A DNA stretch of 64,000 nt from contig OX485807.1 of the NCBI GenBank assembly GCA_950295325.1, positions 26,137,666 through 26,201,665 on the forward strand, written 5' to 3'. The notes beneath the pieces were generated by a model. That model was given only the letters and a program-made list of their open reading frames with translations, was not told the DNA's origin and made no database searches. Of the stretch, positions 37,273-48,879 are shown one piece after another; the stretch's first letter is position 1; each line of letters opens with the position of its first letter. Source of the DNA: Polytrichum commune. Taxonomy: Eukaryota; Streptophyta; Polytrichopsida; Polytrichales; Polytrichaceae. The position numbers were made by a program, and so were the translations under genes.

Positions 37273-40200
37273 CTAACGGTATAAGCTACTCACAGAGGTG
37301 TCATCATGCACCCGCCAGATGGTTTCTCCCAGAAGATTGGCAACTGACAACACCGTGAGCTGGGGAAAGTAGTTGTGTTCTTTCACAGGTATTGTGTCGG
37401 TCGTGATAACTTCATGAAATAGCCCTCCTGATAGTCTCTCGATAGCAGGTGGACTGCAATCAAAAATATGTTGCTCTCACTACACAAGGTAATAGTGGCA
37501 ATTCATAAGAAAAACAATCACGACTGGCACAGAAAATGAGGCAATGTTGAGGGATTTTATATAAGAGGAAGAAGTACAACAAGATGTACTTATTCCTCTT
37601 ATGTAACATCTCTAAATCGTTATCGTGCATGAATACATAAGAGGCAGATGTACAAAGAGAACAGTATATAAATGACAAAAGAATCTTAAATCTTATTGAA
37701 AGAACAACAAACTCAAGCAATTTAAAGAGGTGTACCTCAACACTGCATGTGTGCAGCAAGCATATACTTCTCGAGCCCCTTCCCTGTGAAGAAGCTCAGC
37801 ACCGTTATAAATGGTACCTGAAAAATAAGCACCACTAATTTAGAGTTATACCAAATCTGGCCATCCAAACCAAAATCCATCATGATCCTGACAATCAAAC
37901 TTGCTCCATTTTATAAGGATGGACGCAATGAGGTCTTAATCATATGGCCTTCCTCAACTATAGCAAAGTAAACACCAAACTTTCTACATCTGAATCAGTA
38001 TAAACTGACAAGTGTGATGTTACCTAGCCAGAAACATGCTGTCCAAGTTTGATATCTCATGCAAACCATGATTCTGGAATTATAAATCAAACATAACCAC
38101 CTTACATCATCTCCCAGGTTTGAGCTTCTCTACTCAAGCTAAAGTAATGTACGCTGCATTAGAGGCACTCAATGCATCGTTCCTCTTGTAAACCTGACCA
38201 AGATTGCATATGATGCTGAAAAGAGAAAGCTCACCAGCAGTGTCAATCATATCATCAACCATAACAGCAACTTTTCCTTTCACATCTCCAATAAGATTCA
38301 TCACCTGCCAAATGCAAGCCAAACCACAAACCATTCATCACTTACCATTATGCTAGGAAGAGCATCTAAGTCAGATGTGTCAAAAGTGCATTCAACAGAA
38401 ACAGCAGCAGAAAGCAAACAGTATGGAAGCCGGTTATAAGTACACATGTACATCAGTAACAGGGGCAGTAAATAATGTGCAGGTAATCCAGACCTCTGAT
38501 ACATTATGACCCTGCCTCCTCTTATCCACGATGGCTAGTGGAGCATCAGACAGCTTTTTGGCAAATGCCCGAGCGCGTGCAACTCCCCCAACATCTGGTG
38601 ACACTACCACTAAATCATTTGAAGATATCATCTTACTTGCGAGATAGTCGAGTATGACAGGCTGCACAAAGATGCCACCAGTCAAAACCACTGACAACAA
38701 AACCACATTAACTGGACTTGATTGAGAAATACTAGATAAATGATTTTGATGCACAGAATGAAAACAACACTCCAGGCCAGATTGAAATTTTTGCAACAAT
38801 CACTACACTAACTTTTTTCCTATCATAAAACAACCTAAACATGCAGTGAATACCACAGCCCAACATGTCTGCATGCCTTGTTGAAACAGGTTCCATAGAA
38901 TCAGGGTTCACATTTCCAGTTTAGGAAGAAGAAATGGAGACCAGATAAACAGCTGAAGAAACACAATTTTAAAAAATTGGAAGAGAACAAACTAAAATTC
39001 AAGGCTCACCTGGCCATAGACATGATCTACAGGAATGTCAAAATATCCTATAGACTGGCCTGAATGGAGATCGCAAGCCAGTACCCGATTGGCCCCAGCT
39101 TCAGTAATCAAGTTTGCTACAAGCTTGGCAGCAATTGATTCTCGGCCTTGTGTCTAGATACAAGAAAAGATATGGACAGTTTGTCAACACACATGAGGAA
39201 GCTGCAGCATGCTTATCATCTACATGATGATATACTGCAATCGGTTAACAAACTGCTTTGCTCATAAACGTCACAGAAAAGTAATCTGCATCGTCCCCCA
39301 TGCTCCAATTGCGTTCAAGTACATGAATCTTTGGTCTACCTTCAATTCGTCTACCAAGTGTGCTCAGAAATTGATTAAAAAGGGGGAAAGAACAAGAAAT
39401 GATAGAAATAGGTTAAGTTAAACTGTACTTGAGCATTTCCATCCTCACTATAGAGCCCCAGCTTTCTTATTACTTTACACATACTTCATTGTTCTGTTCT
39501 GAGAATGGCCAGTAAACCCCAGATTGGCATATCTGCAATCACAAGCAACCTCATAAAGTGCAACGAAGAGTTTTGTCAAGTAAACTTACTTTACGATCAG
39601 CTCGAGCATAACCAAAATATGGGATCACAGCTGTAATGTTCTTGGCAGATGCGCGACGACATGCATCAATCATAACAAGGAGCTCCATCAAATTCTCATT
39701 TGCGGGAGGACATGTTGGTTGAATCAGAAACACATCACAACCTCGAACACTTTCTTGTAGCTGTACATAGATCTCACCATCCGCAAAGCGCTTGATGGTA
39801 ATCTTTCCCAAATCAAGACCCAAGTAACAAGCTATCTCCTGCAGTGGCAAATACACAACAGACAACTTGTTTTCAGACCACCCTTGCCAGTAATTGTCAT
39901 TACGTCAATACAAACTTAATATGCAAGGCTCAAATCTGTGGCCTCCAGTATTACTGAAAAGGACCTGCCCTATTGTAGGACTGATTCACTTCTATCACAT
40001 GGACACATAGACACATTTCCCTAACAGTACAACTGGTTTATATGAACTTGACCATAGTGAGCAGCTGGTGCAGCAAAGCTAGACCAAGATAATCCTCCAC
40101 CTAAGGCTTCTGCCATAACCAGGTAAGCAATAAACACCTGAGATAGTGGCTCATTAGCAGTGCCTGAGAAGATTTTGAGACGGTTCTCTGAGCGCACATC

Positions 40201-41625
40201 TCGAGGCACGGCATCCTGTAGGACTCGGGGCCCCACATGGTTCCAGTTCGGAGTTGGCATCACTGGCAATATAGGCCTTCCATTCCATGATACAGAGGAG
40301 TCCGCCAGCGCACATCTCTACAACCATTCATCCACCATGAAAACTCCTCCTCACACAGGACTTACTCAACCGGATTGAGCACTGAAGTTCCAGAAATGAG
40401 CGACTCGTGCCCGTGAAAAGTACTCAGGACAGGTGATATGCACGTTCACATGTTTCAGACCAGATGAGAGTATGACACATACAAGATTAATACTCAGAAG
40501 CACCAGAACTCGTCCACTTCTAATAGGAGAGAAACTTGGCAAATCAATTAATCGCAAAAACAAAAACAAAAACAAAACAAAAAACTCCAGCTCGGGAGTC
40601 CAACTGGCCAATTTCACTGACTTTCTAACAGGACCTCCACTTTGATTTTCAAGTGAACCCTAACACCATCCCGTTCAAAGATGGAATGCCAGCGAGCCAA
40701 AATAACACAACGCTCAGAGACGTGATGTTCTACATTGTCTACGGCAAATAAGTCGAGGTTATTGTTATGATACAAATAACAAGGAAAAGAGGAGGAAGAT
40801 GATGGCTGCATTATGGTACAATGCCTTCAGTGAAGCAAGTAAAGGGAACACGTGTACGTCAAGACATCAAAAATTGAGCATTAGGGACAGAAAACACATC
40901 CCGCAGGTTCTCGTGGCCAGAACAATAATCTGCTAAACAGAAAGCAAGACAAGCAGCAGCTTCCGTGCAAGAAGCCACAACTCAGTTGTTATTCCGGTGG
41001 AGTTTCTCTGGTCAAGTTGGAACGTCACCGGGAAATCCAAGACGACGAACAACTGAGAGGCAAAAAAAAGTATCACGAGCAAGCGCGACCGAAACAGGTC
41101 CAAGTTGCGCACAAGTCGAAGAGCAATTAACTTACGGTGAGAAGAAATCCAGCACATAAGTGGTAATACTATGAGTTCAGAAACATCATGACATTCCGCC
41201 AGACGCATGGTGATGCAATTTCCCTTGTCCAGATTTCAAAATGTGGCAGCCAGATACACAAATCTTAGTGACACTAAATACAAGTTGTACAGAGATTATT
41301 TCTGTGCGCCCAGGTAAGTATTAAATCTTTGTGCGACGAGGACACAGGTTTTGGCTGGCGGCAACAAAGGAATGTGTGATCAAAGTAAACAGCACGGAGG
41401 ACGTACTGATCGAGACGTTGATTTCCGCGGTTGCAAAGGGCATTTGTTGCGAGGAATCTCGATTTTCGGTGACAAGGAACGCAGTGTGGGAGCGCGGGCG
41501 TGGCCAGTCGACCATAGCTGCATGCCGCCAGCGGCTCGCGGCGACGCCATCGCCATAGCCATGGCTGCGCTACGCTGCTTGCCTGCGTCGGAGCGAGCTC
41601 TGCAAGCCACACGACGAGACAACAT
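37273..41625 (-). CDS. PRS: Ribose-phosphate pyrophosphokinase (PRPP synthetase), organelle-targeted type
   Basis: Makes PRPP from ribose 5-phosphate and ATP for purine, pyrimidine, NAD, His and Trp synthesis. Exons in coding order: 41625-41407, 40317-40138, 39838-39590, 39153-39010, 38661-38494, 38304-38235, 37817-37736, 37453-37273. They total 1293 nt (430 residues plus TAG). The first about 75 residues ([20 protein letters not shown]..) are Arg/Ser/Ala-rich, a likely plastid or mitochondrial transit peptide; an internal ATG at 41562 is an alternative start. Family landmarks are [64 protein letters not shown] and the PRPP-binding [12 protein letters not shown] split by intron 6. The C-terminus ([13 protein letters not shown]) resembles plant PRS1/2. 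The exon 5 donor GTCTGG is weak. A piece of this gene is duplicated at 30300-30880. Confidence 0.95.
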
Positions 41626-43370
41626 CGGCCCTTCACTTCCACGGTTCACCCTCCATTTCCACGGGTCACCCCTCGAACATCACAGATTAGGATTTCATCC
41701 ATCCGACTTGAATGATTGGGTACTAAGTAGATTCTAAATTGCTCCGGCACAACTTACCATGGTGGGTCAGATTAGGTGTACCCTAATTTAGTTATTTTGG
41801 TCAAAGTGTGCCCCACGTGTCATCATGTGAGTGGTTGGAACATATTCACATCTTCTTTGGAAGCTTAATTTAGGCAAAGATGTGTCCAATCAAACATGAA
41901 CATACATTACGTAATGTAATTTAGGCCCCCTTTCCAATATGATAAAAGTCAATATCAAGGGATATTGACTTTGAGCGCTTGACATTTTCCAAAAAAAATT
42001 CACACCTTGTACAAATTGTAAATTCGTGAAAAAGTTAGTGTGATTAAGCTTGTAAAATTTTGACATCGTGTGATCTAGACATGATCCATGAAAGTTATGG
42101 TTGTTTTAATGATTATTGAAATACCTCTCCTCTCAAATGGTATCCTCAACCAATGAACTACATCTTTAATATTCCAAATGACATCATCAGTGTTCATTTT
42201 GAAGTATGTAGGTTAGGATTGTCCACTTTGGGACAAAGCAAATAGATGTCACAATTGGGTCCTTTACGGAATTAGGCGCTTCTTTTTTAAGAGCTTGAGT
42301 TGAGAGCTCACACTTACAATGTATGGGATTTTAATATCTGATTTGGACAAGCTTTCATCCAAAGTCCAAACAAACTTTACGCTCTCAATGGTTATAGTAA
42401 GTGTAAGCTGGACATGCTCAAAATCAGACATCAAAGGGGGGGGGGGGACTTAGTGCTAAACAAAGGTAGTTGACGACAAGCAAAAGAATGCTCAAAAGCT
42501 TCCTGTGTCAGAGCCCACAACACAAGAGTTATCAACAATGATTGAGAAATTGTTTGAGTCGTTCCACATCTGATCCATCGAGGTGCCATGTAGGTTTTAT
42601 TACCCCATTGAAGTTGGAAACTAAAGTATAGGTGAACTTGAGTAAACAAATGTACTTAAAATACTTCCCACCAATCACTACAAAAATCACAAGTTGTTAC
42701 CACTGGTCTTTTGTCACTGTAAAGTAGATTCTCAAACATCCAGTTATAATACAACATTAGATTTGAACACCTAAAATCTACCTCGCATGGAAAGTGGCAA
42801 CAACCCGAGATCCTTGGAGTGAATGCTCCTTTCTTGAAGCTCTCAATCTTCTACCTTTGAGCTCACCCTTTTACGGGGGATTGTCATGAGCTCACAACTC
42901 CTTCCACTTAGCTGACATTTCATTAGATATCATCCACTCACCTTTCATCTAGCCGCAATTTGTGCTATGTTTAGCCTTTGGATAGGGAGGGGCTTTATTG
43001 CACTTTTACGCAAATTCCTATCCATTATAATAAGGAACGCAAGGGTCATGCAAGTGGGGTCAAGTGAAAGAAAGGGACGGTGGAGTGTCATTCTCGGATA
43101 AAAGAATATGGAGACATTTTCAAAAGCACCCTTGATGTGTTGGCCCTCGAATGGCTGACCAAAACTTTTTACATAAGCTTGAACGTGTTGAGGTTTTTTA
43201 GGAGAGATATTTTCCTTTGAAATGCACCACATTCATAACATTACTTAATAAATAAATAAATAACCAACGTCGGGCAATCTGGCATGAATTTGAGCCCGTT
43301 GATCTTACCCTGCCCAAGATTCCTCTTGACGCAAGGTGGGGTTTACTGCCTACTTTTGCGGTGGGTGGAT
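41626..43370. other. Upstream region of PRPP synthetase, no gene seen
   Basis: It should contain the promoter and 5' UTR of the minus-strand PRPP synthetase gene, but I see no distinct TATA box or other element. The first 130 bases are moderately GC-rich, then the sequence turns AT-rich. A G-run lies at 42436-42447. No conserved ORF. Confidence 0.55.
42436..42447. repeat. Poly-G tract
   Basis: Twelve G in a row after TCAAA. Non-coding. Confidence 0.9.
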
Positions 43371-43379
43371 TTCTGGCTT

Positions 43380-43505
43380 CCTACTTATTTAGCTAGTTTT
43401 TTTTCCATCAAATAGAGAGTAGTTTTCACATTGGGAATCGAACCGCCAACCACTTCATTCGGAAATGAGTACCTCTCCACTATCACCCGGTAGTTTAGGG
43501 TCGTC
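43380..43505 (-). mobile_element. SINE-like segment with tRNA-type Pol III boxes
   Basis: On the minus strand, GGTTCGATTCCCA (43444-43432) matches a Pol III B box, and CCGGGTGATAGTGGAGAGG about 30-40 bases upstream resembles an A box at the usual spacing. No cloverleaf can be drawn, so it is not a tRNA gene. The 3' tail and target duplications are not clear, hence approximate ends. Confidence 0.45.
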
Positions 43506-46000
43506 TCGGACCTCATAACATTACTAAGTAAATAAATGATCACATAACATTCATCAACCGTGTGGATCGGTTCCATGATCTTGAAATATATCAATTATTG
43601 TACGTGGGCCCCAACACAAAGCAAGAATATTCATTTACTATTCATACATATAGGCTGATACTTGGAAATTTGGGTGGAGTTATACTTCTGACACTCTTCA
43701 CACTAATCATTGCTCATCTCGGTATTATTCACATGGTTAAATGAATTGACATCCAACATAAGATTGTTATTTTTCCGTGTTCGGTGTCTTTGTTTGATCA
43801 AACAAACAAACAATATCACCTTGTGACCCCTAGGGCAATGATCGACCTTAAATCAATAGTACCCAACAACTTAAGTTGGCGGATGTTGGAGTCATCCCAC
43901 CTCAACTATACCCAAGATGTAATAAGATCACATCCCTATGCTTAAAAACGGGAAAGAAATACGTTTACAATCGTTTCATATTGAATTCAGAAGTAAAGTC
44001 TTCCAAACTTGATCATAAACATGAATCTCATTCTTCCGATTCGTTTTTTGAGGAATGCTTGGAATATGAGATGATTGGAAGTTGCATCATATATTCTTGG
44101 AGGATGATAAAATAGGCGGAGGTCTTGGTTTGTAAATATAGCATTTTTTTGTACTAAGATCAAGGGTTTGTAGTTGGCGTGATGTGCATCTTTCAGCTCT
44201 AAATCCTTTTGTTATTGTATTGTAAGATTGTGTATCATTTCCCGTATGTAGAGATAATGCTGGTAAACGTGGCAGTGAATAGTTTGTATAATGTGTTGGC
44301 CAGGGCTATTGGCCTATGGTTAGTGAGGTAGTATGGGTTTATATATATATGAATGAGTATGATAAGGTTCATAACATTATTCAAGTCCATAATAATGTTT
44401 TGTGGGATTGAGAATATTCAACATAATATTCTTATAATATTAGTATGAATGTGGGGAATATCCAGGGATAATTTATGGAATATTGTTAGTCCCACAAAAA
44501 CATTCTCATTGATCTTAATGATGTTATGTTTGTTTTCCAAGATGTGGGGATTTGTTTTTGTTTATAAGAACGAGTCAAAAATAGCAAGAGAAGTTTATGG
44601 AATCTTGGTGGCATGTTTTTTAGTATGGAGTTTGGGGCCTTGTTTGGTTTAGGGGTTTTTTCCCGTTGGCTAGGGTTTTAAGGCATATGTCATATGTTTC
44701 TTGGACGAGATAAGTGTGAAGTGGGATTAATCAATCACACTAATCCCCTCTTCTTGATGGTACATAGCCTTCCAAGTCATGCCATGGGTATTGTTTAACA
44801 TCACAAATTCAATGTCCATGATGGTATGGTTGGTAGTAACATGTTGGGATTATTCGCCGATTGGTTGCATGTGGATTTCATGAGCAATATCTTCCGGATT
44901 GGTGAGGTGTTTATAAATTTGTATACAAGGCAGTCTAGTGGGAAGATGTCATTGTTTTTGAAGACTCCCGTGTTGGTTTTTGGGGGGCTTTTGTTGTATA
45001 GTTGTTGTATAGTTGTTGATATTTTGATATAGCTTTATAGTTTATCTAATTAAGTATTTTGTGGTGATTTTACAAGCTTCATTGACATTGGAACTTTAGT
45101 AACTTGTTTATATGTGAGGGATTCAAATCTATCCGTTTAGAGTGAACAATACTTGTCTAAGAATGAGTATATATCATATATATGTCTTCTGATATGCGTT
45201 GTTTAATGTTCATGTGAGTTAGTTGATAAAAAAAATGAGTGGACAGGGGTTGATTCAAAGGCTTGTGTTGAACTTTGTGCAATAAAGTGTTGTTACATTA
45301 AAAGGCAACTATGTCATCTCACATCAAATTAAGGTTTGGGACAAGTGCTACAAAGTAGACCCCATTCATGTATGATTATCATTTCCTTAGGTTGTCATTT
45401 TAATATGAAATAATCAAATATGTGGGCTCAATCTAAGATTCCAAACAAGAATCTTAAAATAAGACAATATGCACAGATTAGCAACTGTCAATCATTCCAA
45501 TCTCTCATGGCACCATGTTAAAAAGCTTGCATGACAAGTCACAAAGCTATTTACCCAAAAAAACAAAGGTTTTGTTTTCACTAGGGACTAGTCACCAATG
45601 ACCATGATCATCGCTTTATGAATTCTCTCATTGGATATACATATGAGTTCTCTCACAAGTTAAGGGTGGCTTAACATAAGGTTTTAACTTGGATCCCATG
45701 GGCGATCCTAAGCATGTGACCCCACCGCCTATTGTTGGTGAGAGTTCTCAAGGGACGGTTGGAGGTGAAGGGTTTGAATTTGTATGCAATTGTTGTACAC
45801 TTCTTCTTGCAAGAAGCTTGGGGTTGTGAGCAAACCAAATGCCCATAAATAGTTCTTGATTGATACGGTGTACTTGGTGAACATGCTCTTGCATTTTGCG
45901 GCTAGATTTGCACGTGTGGGGAGGCACAAGATTGCTACAACTAAGGAAATGTTGGTTGCAATAATTGAGGTTAATGAGGAGATGACAAAGTTCACAAATG
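43506..46000. other. Gene-poor AT-rich DNA
   Basis: Several short ORFs exist on both strands (for example at 43876-44115 and 44826-45032), but none matches a family I know and none has a splice-supported neighbour. The stretch 45690-45840 reads openly on the + strand (TPPPIVGESSQGTVGGEG) but soon meets a stop. Confidence 0.5.
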
Positions 46001-46032
46001 ACGTTATGTTTCAAATTGCCGAGTTGGAGACA

Positions 46033-46434
46033 CGGGGAGGTCACTTCATTGTCAAGTTGACACCACGTGCGGACAAAGTTTGCTACCCCTATATTACGTG
46101 CCATATATAAGTTTAAAATTTATGATATTTTTTCTACATATACAGAACCATTGATAGTATCTTTTGAATATTTTTTTGAAATTTTTAGTCATATTTTTTT
46201 TAGTAATTTTTTTAGTTCAATTCTATGTCATTCTAGTTAGAAACGGTATGTTTTATGAAAAAAACAAATCATCAAATTTAGTTACCGCTTTTAACTATGT
46301 CATAGGTACTGTGTATATCTACTCATGAAAAAAATTGATAAAATTTTGACCCATTTTGGTGGTGCAACCTACCAAAAGAAGATTTTTTTTGGTCGCACGT
46401 GGTGTTCAACTTGACAATGGAGTGACCTCCCCGT
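46033..46434. repeat. Inverted repeat pair, arms about 43 bp, 320 bp apart
   Basis: The left arm CACGGGGAGGTCACTTCATT then GTCAAGTTGACACCACGTGC at 46033-46078 is matched by the inverted arm GCACGTGGTGTTCAACTTGA, CAATGGAGTGACCTCCCCGT at 46395-46434. Outside the arms weaker similarity continues, so the pair may be two inverted copies of one former coding sequence: the left copy reads IAELETRGGHFIVKL in an open frame. Confidence 0.75.
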
Positions 46435-46668
46435 GGTTGGAGATTGCCTCAACGCATGCTTGCTTGGCGCGTTTGGCTTGCTCAACTTTGCAATGATTTC
46501 ACATCGTTGGGCTTCGGTCAAGCAGGTTGCCTCAAGTTTCATATGTTTTCCGTTGCGATTCATCAAATCAAAGGGTCTAGAAAGTGATATGAGTAAAGTA
46601 GACACCTACCAACTAAGTGCGCACCAACGGCTTTGGTTCAAAGTGCGTACTTAAGTAGGATAATATTG

Positions 46669-46889
46669 TACACTATTTTGTCCAATTAGTGTGAGTTACC
46701 ATTTGTAGCTATGTGTTGCTATAATTTTTTCCCGACCTTATCTTTTTTAACCAATTAAGTTATAGTATAACTTTTGGTGTGCATACTAATCACTTACGTT
46801 ATTTGGGCAAAGAATTATACTCTCAGTAAAATGTTATAGCAATGCGTAACTCCAAATGATAAGCCATGTTAATTAGACAAAATAGTGTA
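46669..46889. mobile_element. MITE with TACACTATTTTGTC termini
   Basis: Left arm TACACTATTTTGTCCAATTA then GAGTTACCATTTG and TGTTGCTATAAT. Right arm, inverted: TTATAGCAATGCGTAACTCC, AAATGATAAG, and GACAAAATAGTGTA. About 221 bp, no ORF. Inner blocks resemble the element at 32788-33005. Confidence 0.8.
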
Positions 46890-48815
46890 GTAGACTCCCA
46901 CCTCTTTGACCAGGACCTTCACCAACATTATCCAAGGTGAAACAAAAATAGGTATATTATTGAATGAATTTTCCGGGGTTTAGACAATTTGACCCCATAA
47001 GTATTGTAAATAGTCCTATTACTGTGGACCATAATAACTTTCTAGAGCCCATGCTAATTCTCGTAATGAGAATTAATGTGGGCCACATTGATTTCAACCC
47101 ACGCTAAGTTTCTTGTAGAAAATTATCATGGGCCAAATTAATTTGCTTTTTCTTTTTCTTTTTTTTCCTAGAGAAGTGAAACGGGCGATAATTTTATTTT
47201 GAGCTATTTTTATTTTGTAACTATTGTTTAATGTCTCGGTCAAAAGTCTTTCATGAAGACTTAGGGGAACCAAGGTCTTGTACTCATGTTAATTCCACCT
47301 TGACTAGAAAATTAGTGTGGCCCACACAATTACTTCAATGTTAATTTTCCACCCACACTGAATGGACTATTTAGTGTAGTACCATGGACTCCGAATTAAT
47401 CTAGAACTACCTGTGAGCCAAATTTTTGGTCAATTAGTTTAACTATAGGCATATAGCTAAGTCTTGGATGAAGTTCCCCAAGCGGATGGAAATAGTTGAA
47501 CTATAGGCTAGGAAGTTGGTTGTAACTATTAGCACGGCCATAGGCGGCCCTAGTTGGTTACTGAAACTATCGTCTTCTTCCCCGCCGAGCTAAGAGGGTT
47601 GGCGAGGAGGAGGAAGCCAGACATTACTCAGATAGTTTTGAGCGCATTGTTTAACCAAAAGTCTTGTCTCCCTCATCACAGAGATTGTGAGAGGATAATC
47701 GTTAAACTATCTTTCAAGCAAAACTTAGTGATCGCCTCAGTGATTGCGGGACATTGTTTTTGATTGAAGCTTATTGTTACTTTGAATGTTGAGTCGATTG
47801 AATGGCTGGAGCTTCGTTGAACTATTTTCTTGTTTTGATTATGTGAATGTGAAAGTGAAAACTAGGGTCAGTTGGTAACAATGCAAGTATTTGAGACTGA
47901 AAGTAAGGATGGAATTGATTGAGTGCAAACTACAGAGAACAATGCGAGATTGAGAGAGGAACTGAGCGAGTTCAAACTGTGAAGAGCAGCTGGAGATTGA
48001 GAGGAAAGTGATAAGTATCGAACGACGGGAAATGTGAATGAATCAGAGGGTTAAGCAAGGAGAAAGTAAATGAGAATGAAGAATTTGTGAGGGATGGAGA
48101 AATCAATGTAGAAATCAAAAGCGAAAACTATTGGTAGTCGAAGTGGAATATTGTGTCACCATTGCCTAAGTGCAAATTCTGGAACATAGTTGAGCCGACT
48201 GAGATTATGAATAAGGAGAGTATGTTGATTGTTGCATGACGTGAGCCCAAACTTGTGCTCACATTAAGAATTAATCGTAAAATCTTGTTAAAACCTTGAT
48301 ATGGTATTTTTGGGGTTAGTCAAAAGGGGTAAGAAACGCGAATGGTCAAAAGTCTCGATCGGGGTAAGTTAAGGGGGAATATGAGCTAGGAAGGGCGGTA
48401 AACCGTAGAGGATTAATGGGGAGTAAAAGACATAAGTGTTAATCGTAATTCTAGTAAACAACATACTAAAAACAACCAAGAAATACCAATAGAATAGAAG
48501 AGGGGGGGTCATAATGATGACCATTATTTATTGAATAAGATGTACACGATAGCTCAAGGAGAGGGGTAAGAGCCGGTTGGTTGATACAATTTTCCTGCCT
48601 AGAATCACTAGCAACGCCAAGTCATGCATAATACACTAACGGTCAGACGAATTCAATTGGAATCGAACCCGGACCGTCTAAGTGTAGTACAAACATCCTT
48701 CCTCAACCAACCGAGGAAACATGACTTGGTGACCACAACCACAACAAATCACAACTTATACTCTAACACGAGCGTGATTACTTGGTAACAACTATGGTGG
48801 GTTACTCTTATCTTA
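46890..48815. other. AT-rich DNA, no gene seen
   Basis: No conserved frame. A short open frame at 47554-47763 has no recognisable similarity. A SINE-like segment near 48640-48722 is listed separately. Confidence 0.5.
48640..48722 (-). mobile_element. SINE-like segment with tRNA-type Pol III boxes
   Basis: On the minus strand CCGGGTTCGATTCC (B box, around 48672-48659) lies about 30 bases after CGGTTGGTTGAGGAAG (A-box-like, 48712-48697). The order and spacing fit a tRNA-derived SINE head. No cloverleaf forms. Tail and duplications are not identified. Confidence 0.45.
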
Positions 48816-48833
48816 TCTATCTATCTATCTAGG
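48816..48833. repeat. (TATC)n microsatellite
   Basis: Four to five TATC units in a row at the edge of the GC-richer island. Confidence 0.9.
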
Positions 48834-48879
48834 AGTTTTATTTATCTATGAGTCTAGGGGGAGAAGAAGTCAAGTAAGG

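Noticed and set aside
45690-46110. Two open stretches as exons of a gene
   Set aside because: The first meets a stop soon after TPPPIVGESS.., no good splice sites join it to the second, and neither has a known homologue to guide a model.
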